From: Hymenobacter puniceus
GTDB lineage: Bacteria > Bacteroidota > Bacteroidia > Cytophagales > Hymenobacteraceae
Length of the DNA: 64,000 bases
NCBI RefSeq assembly: GCF_014333525.1
Contig: NZ_JACSCX010000001.1
Coordinates: 992,001-1,056,000 of the forward strand
Direction: 5' to 3'
The stretch's first letter is position 1. Each line of letters opens with the position of its first letter. Position numbers and translations under genes: made by a program. Under the pieces are notes generated by a model. The model was not told the origin of the DNA, searched no databases, and saw nothing but the letters and a program-made list of their open reading frames with translations. Shown piece after piece: positions 1-9,077 of the stretch.

Positions 1-716
1 GGCAGCGTGCTCAGGATGATGGGACGTTTGCCGTAGGCTTCCAGCAAAAAGCCGGTTTCGATGCCCGCCACGGCGTCGCGGTAGCGGCCATACTCGAAAC
101 TGAGGGCGGCCCGGACATGGGCGCCCAGCAGCGGCTTCAGCTCATTGATGCCTGAAAACAGCGGAGCCCGATCAAGCACCAGGTTTAGGTTGCCGTGCTG
201 GCGGGGGTCGTAAGCTTCGGCCCGGATGTCGTCGGGGCCGGTGGGGTTGCCGTTGGTGTCGCGCGGGGTGTAGTCATAGTAGATGTAGTAAGGCATCTGC
301 AGCCCGATGGACGGACCGGCGCCAAACAGCGCATTCACCTGCACCCCCGATTCCGGCGCTTTGCGGAATATCACGCGCTGTGCTCCGATGGTGGGGCGCA
401 GCACATACAGGAAATTGGCCTTGTCGCGCACGAAAGAGCCGCCGTTGTAGCTGGCCAGACGGCGCTCCTTGGGGTGCTTCACCTCCACACCTTCGATGCT
501 CCAGTAGCGCGACCATTTCTCGTTGAGCACGTGGCTGGAGCGCACTGAAACGCCGCCAATCAGGCCGCCTTTGGTGTTGAAGTTGATGCCATATACAAAC
601 TCCTTCCGGTAGGAAGGATCGTCGTTGGGCGTAGCAGTGGGCACCTTCTGCGCCCACGCTGCTGCCGGAGCAGCAGCAGCCAGCACGGTAGCGGCCAGAG
701 TAAGTACGTGTCGCAC
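1..716 (-). CDS. Secreted beta-rich hypothetical protein (3' end outside window)
   Basis: The reading frame stays open from about 716 to the window edge, so the C-terminus is missing. A GTG at 716 gives a clean signal peptide (MRHVLTLAATVLAAAAPAAA, then WAQ). An in-frame ATG at 809 lies upstream of a promoter-like TACTTTCG and is less likely. The mature part has alternating aromatic and polar stretches with repeated glycines, as in small outer-membrane beta-barrels or porin-like proteins of Bacteroidota. I do not recognise a named family. Barrel topology is inferred from composition only. Confidence 0.6.
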   Translation of the reverse strand, partial: MRHVLTLAATVLAAAAPAAAWAQKVPTATPNDDPSYRKEFVYGINFNTKGGLIGGVSVRSSHVLNEKWSRYWSIEGVEVKHPKERRLASYNGGSFVRDKANFLYVLRPTIGAQRVIFRKAPESGVQVNALFGAGPSIGLQMPYYIYYDYTPRDTNGNPTGPDDIRAEAYDPRQHGNLNLVLDRAPLFSGINELKPLLGAHVRAALSFEYGRYRDAVAGIETGFLLEAYGKRPIILSTL

Positions 717-843
717 GGGGCGCAGAAAAGCTAGAGGGTGGAAAGAACTGAACCGGAAGGGCCGCGTGGCGGCTACCCTGTCGAAAGTACGTAAATTTGC
801 AGGTATCATGCTGTTAACCGGCTAACCTCTCAAATCATTCCGT

Positions 844-1251
844 ATGAGCACCGCCACCGCCCGCTACACCGGCAATCTGCGTACCGAAGCCACACATACC
901 GCCTCCGGCACCACCATTCTCACCGATGCGCCCGTGGATAACCACGGCCGCGGCGAATCGTTTTCGCCGACCGACCTGGTCAGTGCCGCGCTGGGCGCGT
1001 GCATGATGACCATCATGGGCATCGTGGCGGCGCGGCAGAACCTGGACCTGACCGGCGTAACGTACGAAGTAACCAAACACATGAGCGCCGAACCCCGCCG
1101 CATCCGGCAGATTGACGTGCAGTTCCGGCTGCCGGCCTCGCTCAGTGAGAAAGAGCGCACCATCCTCGAAAACGCGGCCCACACCTGTCCGGTGGCGCTC
1201 AGCCTCCACCCCGAAATCAAGCAGGAAGTTCAGTTCTCCTACGAGAGCTAG
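844..1251 (+). CDS. OsmC family protein
   Basis: 135 residues, the usual length of the OsmC/Ohr fold. These proteins reduce organic hydroperoxides with a cysteine pair. The two expected cysteines are visible: Cys53 in the helix after SPTDLVSAALGA, and Cys115 in AHTCPVALSLHPE. The ATG lies just after a short AT-rich leader. It is divergent from the secreted protein on its left and probably monocistronic, since a large inverted repeat follows the stop. The family call is firm; the exact substrate and the OsmC versus Ohr subtype are not settled by the sequence. Confidence 0.92.
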   Translation: MSTATARYTGNLRTEATHTASGTTILTDAPVDNHGRGESFSPTDLVSAALGACMMTIMGIVAARQNLDLTGVTYEVTKHMSAEPRRIRQIDVQFRLPASLSEKERTILENAAHTCPVALSLHPEIKQEVQFSYES

Positions 1252-1268
1252 CGCCTAAACGAATTGCC

Positions 1269-1356
1269 CGTCATGCAGAGCGGAGCGAGGCATCTGGCTA
1301 GTGTAGTAAATGAGGTTACCACACTAGCCAGATGCTTCGCTCCGCTCTGCATGACG
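1269..1356. repeat. Large palindromic intergenic repeat (REP-like)
   Basis: Two 36-bp arms (1269-1304 and 1321-1356) are inverted copies with one mismatch around a 16-nt loop. The outer part starts CGTCATGCAGAGCGGAGCG, related to the widespread GTCATtgcGAG type of intergenic palindrome. It lies between two convergent genes and could also act as a bidirectional terminator. Confidence 0.85.
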
Positions 1357-1366
1357 GCCTTTCAAC

Positions 1367-1711
1367 TTACCCGGCCACGGCCTGCTTCACGTCGTTGAGG
1401 CGGATGCCCATGTGCGACGCATCGTAGCGGCACTCGCCGTCCTGGATGAGTAGCAGCTGCGGCGACTCGTGCTGCACACTGAATTTCTGGGCTATTTCCT
1501 GTGAGATGGGACGGAAACGCAGCAAGTCGAGGTAGTAGAGCTTCACGTTGTCGAGGCCGGCATCGGCCCACTGGCGCTCAATTTTGCCTTTGGCCGCCGC
1601 GCTGATGGAGCAGGTGGTGCTGTGCTTGAAGATAAGAACCGGCTGCTCCTGCGACTCGCGCACGATGTCAAGGAGTTGTTCGGATTGGGTGAGGGGTTGC
1701 CAGGGAGTCAT
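1367..1711 (-). CDS. ytxJ: Bacillithiol system redox-active protein YtxJ
   Basis: 114 residues with a thioredoxin/glutaredoxin-like fold of the YtxJ (DUF2847) family. The single active cysteine is in KHSTTCSISAAAK near residue 33, the monothiol arrangement of the family, and ESPQLLLI supplies the cis-proline region. YtxJ is thought to act in bacillithiol-linked thiol exchange in the cytoplasm. ATG 1711 (MTPWQPL) is preferred over a longer start because it sits just after the upstream gene's stop at 1725. The two genes probably form an operon. Confidence 0.88.
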   Translation of the reverse strand: MTPWQPLTQSEQLLDIVRESQEQPVLIFKHSTTCSISAAAKGKIERQWADAGLDNVKLYYLDLLRFRPISQEIAQKFSVQHESPQLLLIQDGECRYDASHMGIRLNDVKQAVAG

Positions 1712-1724
1712 AGTAAGGGTGGTG

Positions 1725-2042
1725 TTAGTTGGTGGGGGCGTCTTTTTTCTTTTTGCGCAGCCGCAGCCCGATGGGGCTAGGCTCACTTACGCGAGCTGCA
1801 CCGGTTTTGTCGAATTTATAAGCCGCCGCTTCCTCTTCGACCTCTGGGGTACGGCCGCCTTCGCCCGGCTTCAGCGTTTCCTTGTTCACGGCCAGGTGCG
1901 AATCCTTGTAGGGCGCGGGGTATTTTCGGGCGTCGCGCAGGGCCCGGCGGTTTTCGGCGCGGCGGTTTACGGGCTGGGTCTGGGCCGAAGCCGCCGTAGC
2001 CGACAAACCAATAATTCCGAGCATTAACAGCAGATAACGCAT
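1725..2042 (-). CDS. Small secreted hypothetical protein
   Basis: 105 residues from ATG 2042. A signal peptide (MRYLLLMLGIIGLSATAASA, then Q) is followed by a basic, acidic-patched low-complexity mature region ending in RLRKKKKDAPTN. No domain is recognised. It lies 13 nt upstream of ytxJ on the same strand. Similar basic secreted proteins occur at 2121 and 10,581-12,686. Confidence 0.65.
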   Translation of the reverse strand: MRYLLLMLGIIGLSATAASAQTQPVNRRAENRRALRDARKYPAPYKDSHLAVNKETLKPGEGGRTPEVEEEAAAYKFDKTGAARVSEPSPIGLRLRKKKKDAPTN

Positions 2043-2120
2043 AGCAAACAACAGTAAAGAGAAACAAAGGGCGGCAGAGCGCCGAACAGGATACGCAAAA
2101 AATACGCCGAAGGCTGCCCG

Positions 2121-2414
2121 CTAAAAAGGCAGCGTAATGCCCAGAAACTTCCGCTGGCCCACTTTGCGCTTCAGGCGGCGGCGCTCATACTTGGGCTTCT
2201 TGAGCAGGCCGTTTTTGGTGTAGCTGTTTTTCTGGGTTTTCACTTCGGCCGGGGCGGCATCGGCCGTACCGTCGGCGTTGGCGTCAGCAGCACCCCGCGC
2301 CGAGCGCTTCACTTTGGGCTGCGGCGGACCTTTGGGGCTGGGCAGCGCATAGCGGTGGCAGCTGCTGCCGGCCAGCAGCGCCCCCAACAAACACAACGTA
2401 ACGAGTGGTTTCAT
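2121..2414 (-). CDS. Small putative lipoprotein, basic
   Basis: 97 residues starting MKPLVTLCLLGALLAGSSC. The hydrophobic signal ends at a cysteine in a loose lipobox, so a lipid anchor is likely. The mature part is Lys/Arg/Pro-rich (KKPKYERRRLKRKVGQRK) with no recognised domain. The promoter region is shared with a 123-nt palindromic repeat lying directly upstream. Confidence 0.6.
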   Translation of the reverse strand: MKPLVTLCLLGALLAGSSCHRYALPSPKGPPQPKVKRSARGAADANADGTADAAPAEVKTQKNSYTKNGLLKKPKYERRRLKRKVGQRKFLGITLPF

Positions 2415-2430
2415 GGAGTTGCAAAAATAG

Positions 2431-2553
2431 AACGTCATTCCGAGCGAAGCGGAGCGTAGTCGAGGAATCTCGCATGCTGACATTGCGCTGGCACTGATTT
2501 TACCACACTAGCGAGATTCCTCGACTACGCTCCGCTTCGCTCGGAATGACGTT
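2431..2553. repeat. 43-bp perfect inverted repeat (REP-like)
   Basis: Arms 2431-2473 and 2511-2553 are perfect inverted copies around a 37-nt loop. The arm begins AACGTCATTCCGAGCGAAGC, the same family as the repeats at 1269 and 55,657. It separates the start of the lipoprotein gene from the end of the E1 gene. Confidence 0.9.
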
Positions 2554-2573
2554 CCCGGATGACGTTCTATTGT

Positions 2574-4562
2574 CTAATAACTCAGCAGCTTCTGCACGGC
2601 TTCGCGGAGGCGCTGCTGGGGCAGGAACTGTTTTTCCAGGTTGGGCGAAAACGGAATGGCCGTATCCAGCGAGCCGACGCGCATCAGGGGCGCATCGAGG
2701 CTGCGGAAGCAGTGCTCGGCAATCCAGGCCCCGATTTCGCCGCCCAGGCCGCCTGTGAGTGTGTCCTCGTGGAGCAGCAATACGCGGCCGTTTTTCTCTA
2801 CCGTTTTGCGCACGGCGTCCTCATCCCAGGGCAGCAGGGTGCGGAGGTCCAGAATGTCCGCGTCGAGGTTCAGTTCCTCGGCCAGCGCCAGGGCCCAGTG
2901 CACGCCCGCGCCATAGGTGATGATGCTGAGCGTGTCGCCCTCGCGCACCAGCGCCGCCTTACCGATGGGCGTGGTGTAATACACGTCGGGTACAGGGGCC
3001 GAAAGGCTGCGGTAGAGCTGCTTGTGCTCGAAATACAGCACCGGGTTGGGGTCTTCGAAAGCGGCGCAGAGCAGGCCCTTGGCATCTACGGGGTTGCTGG
3101 GGTACACCACTTTCAGGCCAGGCGTATGCGTAAACCAGGCCTCGTTGCTTTGCGAGTGAAACGGGCCGGCGGCCGTGCCGGCACCGGTGGGCATGCGCAC
3201 CACCACATCAGCGTTCTGGCCCCAGCGGTAGTGGCTTTTGGCCAGATTGTTCACAATCTGGTTGAAGCCGCAGGTCACGAAATCGGCAAACTGCATTTCC
3301 ACCATAGCCTTTTGCCCTTTGATGCTCAGCCCCAGCGCCGCTCCCACAATGGCCGATTCGCAGAGCGGCGTGTTGCGCACACGCCCCTTGCCAAACTGCG
3401 CCACAAAGCCGTCGGTGATTTTGAACACCCCGCCGTAGTCGGCAATATCCTGGCCCATGAGCACCAGTTCGGGGTAGCGCTCCATGCTCTGCCGCAGCCC
3501 ATCGGAAATGGCGTCGACGTAGCGCTTGTCGGTTGCTGGTTGTTGGTTGTCGGTTGTTAGCTGCAACGAAGCATCCGCCTCGAAAGCGCGGTACATGTCG
3601 CCGACTTCCTGCTCCAGGCTGGCGGTGGGCATGGGCACGGCGTCGGCCACTTTCAAGCCTTCCTCGATTTCGCGCTTGATGGTTTCGCGGTAGCGCATGC
3701 GGGCTTCCTCGTCGAGGACACCTTCGGCCAGCAGCCACTTCTCGTAATTCTCCACCGGGTCTTTCTGGGCCCACTCCTCAAACAGCTCCTGCGGCACGTA
3801 CTTGGTGCCGCTGGCCTCCTCGTGGCCACGCATCCGGAACGTGAGGGCCTCCAGCAGCACGGGGCGCGGGTTCTGGCGCAGATCCTCAGCGAGGCGGCGC
3901 ACGGTGTCGTACACTTCCAGCACGTTGTTGCCATCTACCTGCACGGCTTCCATGCCGTAGGCGGGGCCTTTATCCACGAAGTAGCGGAAGCGGAACTGCT
4001 CGTTGGAAGGTGTGCTGAGGCCGTAGCCGTTGTTTTCGATGATGAAGATGACCGGCAGCTGCCACACGGCCGCCACGTTCAGGGCCTCATGGAAGTCGCC
4101 TTCGGAGGCGCCGCCGTCGCCGCTGTAGGTCACGGTTACCTTGGGGCGGTCGGCGAGCTTATCGGCCAGCGCAATGCCGTCGGCCACGGCCAGCTGCGGC
4201 CCCAGGTGCGAAATCATGCCCACAATGTGGTGCTCGTTGGTGCCGAAGTGGAAGCTCCGGTCGCGGCCCTTGGTGTAGCCGGTGGTTTTGCCTTGCCACT
4301 GCGCAAACAGGCGGTCGAGCGGAATGTCGCGGCCCGTAAACACGCCCAGGTTGCGGTGCAGCGGCAGAATGTACTCGTCGGGCTCCAGCGCCAGCGTGCT
4401 GCCCACCGAAATAGCCTCCTGCCCGATGCCCGAAAACCACTTACTCACCTTGCCCTGCCGCAGCAGAATCAGCATTTTTTCTTCAATCAAGCGCGGCTTC
4501 AGCAACGCTTGGTAGAGGTGCAGCAGAGTTTCGTTGGTGTAATCTTTCCGGTCGAAGTTCAT
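2574..4562 (-). CDS. Fused 2-oxoacid dehydrogenase E1 alpha/beta subunit
   Basis: 662 residues. The N-terminal half is an E1-alpha with the thiamine-diphosphate motif GDGGASEGDFHEALN...ENNGYG. The C-terminal half is an E1-beta (LMGQDIADYGGVFKITDGF, ESAIVGAALG). Fused alpha-beta E1 proteins are common in Bacteroidota and decarboxylate branched-chain 2-oxoacids or pyruvate for an E2 acyltransferase; no E2 or E3 is nearby. ATG 4562 (MNFDRKDY) is chosen because upstream codons do not match the family. The linker between halves (near 3520-3565) is low-complexity and looks like intergenic repeat DNA read through in frame. Confidence 0.9.
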   Translation of the reverse strand: MNFDRKDYTNETLLHLYQALLKPRLIEEKMLILLRQGKVSKWFSGIGQEAISVGSTLALEPDEYILPLHRNLGVFTGRDIPLDRLFAQWQGKTTGYTKGRDRSFHFGTNEHHIVGMISHLGPQLAVADGIALADKLADRPKVTVTYSGDGGASEGDFHEALNVAAVWQLPVIFIIENNGYGLSTPSNEQFRFRYFVDKGPAYGMEAVQVDGNNVLEVYDTVRRLAEDLRQNPRPVLLEALTFRMRGHEEASGTKYVPQELFEEWAQKDPVENYEKWLLAEGVLDEEARMRYRETIKREIEEGLKVADAVPMPTASLEQEVGDMYRAFEADASLQLTTDNQQPATDKRYVDAISDGLRQSMERYPELVLMGQDIADYGGVFKITDGFVAQFGKGRVRNTPLCESAIVGAALGLSIKGQKAMVEMQFADFVTCGFNQIVNNLAKSHYRWGQNADVVVRMPTGAGTAAGPFHSQSNEAWFTHTPGLKVVYPSNPVDAKGLLCAAFEDPNPVLYFEHKQLYRSLSAPVPDVYYTTPIGKAALVREGDTLSIITYGAGVHWALALAEELNLDADILDLRTLLPWDEDAVRKTVEKNGRVLLLHEDTLTGGLGGEIGAWIAEHCFRSLDAPLMRVGSLDTAIPFSPNLEKQFLPQQRLREAVQKLLSY

Positions 4563-4702
4563 CGGGAGCAGGCAGAAATGGTGGGTGGCGCCAAAAGTAC
4601 GGGTTTGGGTTGGATGCGAAATTATTGGCGGCCGGATTGTGAAATGAGCGGTCCGTCGGCATCTATCTTCGTGCACTCAATCCCCGGCCTTATCCTGTTT
4701 CT

Positions 4703-7342
4703 ATGACCCGATTATTACCCCTGAGTTCTTCGTTGCTGTTTTCGCTCCCCGCCATGGCCCAGCAGCCGGATACCACACGGCTTCGGGAGGTTGTGGGGGT
4801 GAGTCCATCAGATAATATAAATGGGCTTATCCAGGATGAGGTTATTGTAACTACTTCCCACCTCTCCCCTTTCCTACCGCTTCAGGAGCATCTACGGCGA
4901 GTAGCTGGGGTGCAGGCTTCGCCCTATTCCGGGGCGCCGGGCGCGCAGGTAGCGGTACGGATTCGGGGAGCGGCCTCACTAGCCCGCAACGCGCAGCCGC
5001 TCTATGTGGTAGATGGCGTGCCGGTGTACCAGAACATGGGCGAGAATGAGCTACCGCAGTCTACTGGGGTGTTGGGCGTGCAACCCATGCGGGTGTACGG
5101 CCTGAACCCGCTGCTGAACCTGCCTACTGAGGACATTGAATCGGTGACGGTGTTGCGCGGGGCGTTTCAAACGGCGGCATACGGGGCGCAGGGCCAGAAT
5201 GGCGTCATTAGCATCACCACCAAGCTAGGCCGCCTGAACCAGAAGCCGCAGGTGCGCTACAGCGGCTACGGCGGGTTGCAGCAGGTGCGCCGCCGCTACG
5301 ACCTGCTCAACGCCCGCGAGTACGCCGAATTTCAGAACGAAGCCGCCCGCAACGAAGGGTACCAAGAGCCGTTTTCGGCCGCGCAGGTGGCGCAGTTCGG
5401 CGAAGGCACCGACTGGCAGCAGGAAGTGTTGCGTATGGCTGCCACTCAGGAACACCACTTGAGTGTGGCCGGCGGCTTGCCCAAAACCCGCTACTACGTG
5501 GGCTCCGATTACCTACGCCAGAACGGCATCGTGGAAAACTCGCAACTGCGCCGCTACGCCCTGCGCTCCAACGTGCAGCAGCAACTCACGCCCGGCCTCA
5601 TGTTGGAAGCCCGCGTAGGCGCCAGCCAAGCTGAGGCTCGCCTGCCCGACGAAAGCCTGACGCTGAACATGCTTACGGCCAAGCCCACGCTTCCGGCTCG
5701 CTTACCCAACGGAGAGCTGAACAACAGTGAAAATGTAACAAACAACCCTCTGCGGCAGGCACTGCTTCAAACGCGGGAACCCCGGCAGCGGCAACTGTTG
5801 GGTGGCTTGGCACTGCGCCAAAGCATTGGGCAGCACCTTACGGCCAGTGTGCTGGGCCAGTGGGAGCGTAACACGCTGCTCCGCCGTAGTTTCACGCCCG
5901 GCAGCGGCTTTTTCTCTGACTTTGAAAGCCACCGGGTTGACGACCGGCAATTCCGCCAGCGCACCTATCAAGCGTCTCTCGACTACCGCCGTACCCTGGC
6001 CGCGCGCCACGCCCTAGTGGGGCGGCTGGAAGTGCGTCAGCAGAACGTACAGCAATACGACAGCACCGATATACGCACCACCAGCCGATTGGGGCAAGGC
6101 GGAGAAATTTCCGTCAACCAAACCGAGTGGAAGCTACAAACCGCCACCCTGCAGGCCGGCTACACCTACGCCGGCCGCTACGAGCTGCAGGCCAGCCTCC
6201 GCCGCGACGGCAGCAGCAACTTTGGTAACGATGAGCGCTGGCAGTGGAGTCCCGGAGCGCAGCTCAACTGGCACGCCGGGCAGGAAGCATTTCTGAAAGA
6301 CAGCCCCATCGTGTCGCAGCTGGACATGTGGGCGGGTATGGGGCGTACGTCCAATACCGGCAGCTTCTACGGGCAAAACTTCTTCACTACTGTTCTGGCT
6401 GGTCAGGGCGGGTTTTTCACCATCGGCAAGCCGCTGCTAGAAATTACCACTCAGCACGAAGCTGGCCTGAGCGCCGGGTTCTGGAGCAACCGTTTGCTAG
6501 TGCAGGCCAGCGCCTACCAGCGCCGCACGTCTCTGGAAATGCCGGGAACTTTTTCTTACAACGGAACACCTACCAGCCCCAATGCTGGCACGCTGCGGGC
6601 CCGTGGGCTGGAGCTGACCCTTACCAGCACTTGGCTGAGCGGCCCGCGCTGGCAGACCACTAGCACCCTGGCCTTGGCCACGCAGCAGAGCCGCTACCAG
6701 GGCACCCGCACCTGGGGCAACAATGGCATTCAGCTGACGGCCGACGGCGACCCGCTGGCAAATTACCGCGGCCTGCGCTACCTCGGCCCCGACGCCAGCG
6801 GCCGGCCCCGTTACGCCGGCAGCATAGTTGCCTCGCCGGAGGGCACCCCCGAAAACCTGGGCTCGGGCCTGTCTACGCGGCTGCTGGGCTTCACGCAAGA
6901 GCTGCGCTACCAGCGCCTGGGTTTGCAGCTGCAGGCCGACGGTGCCTTTGGCCACCAGATATACAACGAAAACAACCGCTTCCTCGAAGACCCTGGCTTT
7001 GCCAGCAACGGCCGCCGCCTGCTCCAGCGCTGGACGCCCACCAATGCTGGCACCGACGTGCCGGCGGCCGGCGCGGCCGTACGCGCTAGCAGCTCGTATT
7101 TTCTGCAGTCCGGCAATCATATGCGCCTGTCCAGCGTGCAGGTTAGCTACGAGCTGTGGAAGCAGGCGGCCCGCAGCCTGAGCGTGTGGGCGGGCGGCCA
7201 GAACCTGCTGGTACTAACAAAATACCGTGGCTTCGACCCCGGCGTGAGCAGCGGCGGCGCCGACGCCAACCAAGCCGGCCTCGACAGCAGCGCCTACCCC
7301 ACCGCCCGCACCTTTCTGGTGGGTGTGCGAGGTCAGTTTTGA
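4703..7342 (+). CDS. SusC/RagA-type TonB-dependent outer-membrane receptor
   Basis: 879 residues. A signal peptide (ends near PAMAQQ) leads to a plug domain (ITTSHLSP to SITTK, residues about 45-175, including VRIRGAAS and PLYVVDGVPVY) and then a long beta-barrel ending in an aromatic Phe (VGVRGQF). The usual N-terminal carboxypeptidase-regulatory-like domain is missing. No susD neighbour is present, so the substrate cannot be guessed. A promoter-like TATCTTCG lies about 35 nt upstream. Confidence 0.9.
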   Translation: MTRLLPLSSSLLFSLPAMAQQPDTTRLREVVGVSPSDNINGLIQDEVIVTTSHLSPFLPLQEHLRRVAGVQASPYSGAPGAQVAVRIRGAASLARNAQPLYVVDGVPVYQNMGENELPQSTGVLGVQPMRVYGLNPLLNLPTEDIESVTVLRGAFQTAAYGAQGQNGVISITTKLGRLNQKPQVRYSGYGGLQQVRRRYDLLNAREYAEFQNEAARNEGYQEPFSAAQVAQFGEGTDWQQEVLRMAATQEHHLSVAGGLPKTRYYVGSDYLRQNGIVENSQLRRYALRSNVQQQLTPGLMLEARVGASQAEARLPDESLTLNMLTAKPTLPARLPNGELNNSENVTNNPLRQALLQTREPRQRQLLGGLALRQSIGQHLTASVLGQWERNTLLRRSFTPGSGFFSDFESHRVDDRQFRQRTYQASLDYRRTLAARHALVGRLEVRQQNVQQYDSTDIRTTSRLGQGGEISVNQTEWKLQTATLQAGYTYAGRYELQASLRRDGSSNFGNDERWQWSPGAQLNWHAGQEAFLKDSPIVSQLDMWAGMGRTSNTGSFYGQNFFTTVLAGQGGFFTIGKPLLEITTQHEAGLSAGFWSNRLLVQASAYQRRTSLEMPGTFSYNGTPTSPNAGTLRARGLELTLTSTWLSGPRWQTTSTLALATQQSRYQGTRTWGNNGIQLTADGDPLANYRGLRYLGPDASGRPRYAGSIVASPEGTPENLGSGLSTRLLGFTQELRYQRLGLQLQADGAFGHQIYNENNRFLEDPGFASNGRRLLQRWTPTNAGTDVPAAGAAVRASSSYFLQSGNHMRLSSVQVSYELWKQAARSLSVWAGGQNLLVLTKYRGFDPGVSSGGADANQAGLDSSAYPTARTFLVGVRGQF

Positions 7343-7466
7343 GCCTTTGGTAACCGCAGTAGCGCAAATCAGGGCTTCAACTGAATAGCCGCATTTTTCC
7401 CACCCAAAAAACCGGCTTAACTTGCATAGCCCGACCCTAAACGAGTGGCCGGGCTATTGCTTTTTA

Positions 7467-8918
7467 ATGAAAACACGCCTATTCTTCTGGGGGCTGATCC
7501 TGTTTGTGGTACTGGATCTGGCCTTCACCTTTTTCCAAGCCAACCAGCTGCCGCTGGAAGGCGATATGGTGGATATTGTAATGCCGGGACCTATGTCCCA
7601 ACGAGTGCTGCAGGACCCATTCGGCTGGACGGTGCTGACGCGAGACTCGGTATACGTGGCGCCCAACCGCTTTTTTGCCCATGCAGCCATGGGCAGCTAT
7701 TTCAAAACGATGCCCTTTGCGCTGCAGCATCTGGTGCCGCCCATTGACAGCGTATATGCCGCCTGCGCCCTGTTTGGGGTGCTGGTGCAGGGGCTGCTGC
7801 TTTACGTGCTGGCCGTGTATGCTACCGGCAGCTACTCGCTGCGGCGGTGGCAGTTGTGGGCTACCATGGCGCTGCTGGTGCCGCTGTTTCAGCTAGGAGG
7901 CTACAACGACCAGATGGGCATTCTGGACCGGGCCATCACCTACACGTTTTTCTACGCCTTCCCGATGGCGTTGCTGCTGCTGCTGCTGCTGCCGTTTTAT
8001 CTGGCGGCACGGCGCGGCGAGCCGCTGCGCCTAAGCTGGCCGCGCCGGCTGGCGCTGATGGCCCTGATGGTAGTGCTGGCCTTCAACGGGGCCATTATCA
8101 CAGGCGTGGTAGCGGTGCTGTTTCTGGGCATTGGGGTGCATTGGATGTGGCGGCAGTGGCAGACCGGAGCGCGGTTTGAGTTAGGACAATGGATGAGTCG
8201 GGTGCGGCAGCTGCCGGTTTTGCCGGTGGCAATGCTGGGCTTATTCCTGGCCCTGTGCCTATACTCCCTATATATCGGGCAGAATGAGCTGGAAGGCACC
8301 GATCATACCTTGCCGCTGTGGCAGCGGTACGCCCGCATCCCGTCGGGTATCTTCTGGCTGTTTCGCCGGCCTGGTTTGCCGGTGCTGCTGGTGGCTACGC
8401 TGCTAAACGTGTGGCTGATCCGGCGCCTGCTACCAGTATCCGAGCAGAGCCGCCTCGTGCAGCGGGTGCTGCTGGGCTTGGTGCTGTTCAGCACTGTGTA
8501 TATCCTGCTGCTTCCACTGGGAGGCTACCGCGAATACCGCCCCCTCATCATCCGCCGCGACTCAATTATGCCGCTACTGCTGGGCCTGATGTTTCTGTAT
8601 GGCCTCAGCACACTGCTGCTGCTGCGCGGGCTGCCCCGGCTGCAACAGCGCCGCCGCTACTTGGCGGCTGTGCTGGTAGTTTCGGCGTTCTACATGCTCT
8701 CCGACCACCCTTTTCTTAAAGAGAACAACAAGTGTGAGCGGCAGAGTCTGGCGCGGCTGGCGGCAGCGTCGGAGCCGGTAGTGCGCCTGGGCGCTGGCTG
8801 CACCGTGGCTTCGTGGTGGAAAATCAACGACCCTAAATATTCAGAAACCAGCGCCAAGCTGATTCAGTATTGGGGTATCACCAAAGAAGAAAAACGCTAC
8901 TACCTGGAAGGCTGGTAG
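7467..8918 (+). CDS. Polytopic membrane protein of unknown function
   Basis: 483 residues from ATG 7467 (MKTRLFFWGLILFVVLDLAF). About nine or ten hydrophobic segments are visible, including a leucine-rich one (MALLLLLLLPFYL). The C-terminal soluble tail has Cys residues (NNKCERQ, GAGCTVASWW). The layout resembles membrane glycosyltransferase- or O-antigen-ligase-like proteins, but no catalytic motif is visible and I do not assign a function. Confidence 0.7.
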   Translation: MKTRLFFWGLILFVVLDLAFTFFQANQLPLEGDMVDIVMPGPMSQRVLQDPFGWTVLTRDSVYVAPNRFFAHAAMGSYFKTMPFALQHLVPPIDSVYAACALFGVLVQGLLLYVLAVYATGSYSLRRWQLWATMALLVPLFQLGGYNDQMGILDRAITYTFFYAFPMALLLLLLLPFYLAARRGEPLRLSWPRRLALMALMVVLAFNGAIITGVVAVLFLGIGVHWMWRQWQTGARFELGQWMSRVRQLPVLPVAMLGLFLALCLYSLYIGQNELEGTDHTLPLWQRYARIPSGIFWLFRRPGLPVLLVATLLNVWLIRRLLPVSEQSRLVQRVLLGLVLFSTVYILLLPLGGYREYRPLIIRRDSIMPLLLGLMFLYGLSTLLLLRGLPRLQQRRRYLAAVLVVSAFYMLSDHPFLKENNKCERQSLARLAAASEPVVRLGAGCTVASWWKINDPKYSETSAKLIQYWGITKEEKRYYLEGW

Positions 8919-9077
8919 GGTTTAGGATATAGAGTTCAGAAGATGCGTTTAGCTTCTATGCCGTGGGGCAGCCCACGTCTTACGCCCTGACTTCTAAACG
9001 CCCTACGCCCTATTTCCGAACTCAGCAAGCCGCTTAGTAGTTAGCTCCCTATCCAGTTTCTCTCCTGCTTTGCATCC

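Noticed and set aside
2559..3560. Plus-strand open frame opposite the E1 gene
   Set aside because: The opposite strand encodes a clear E1 enzyme; this frame has no domain.
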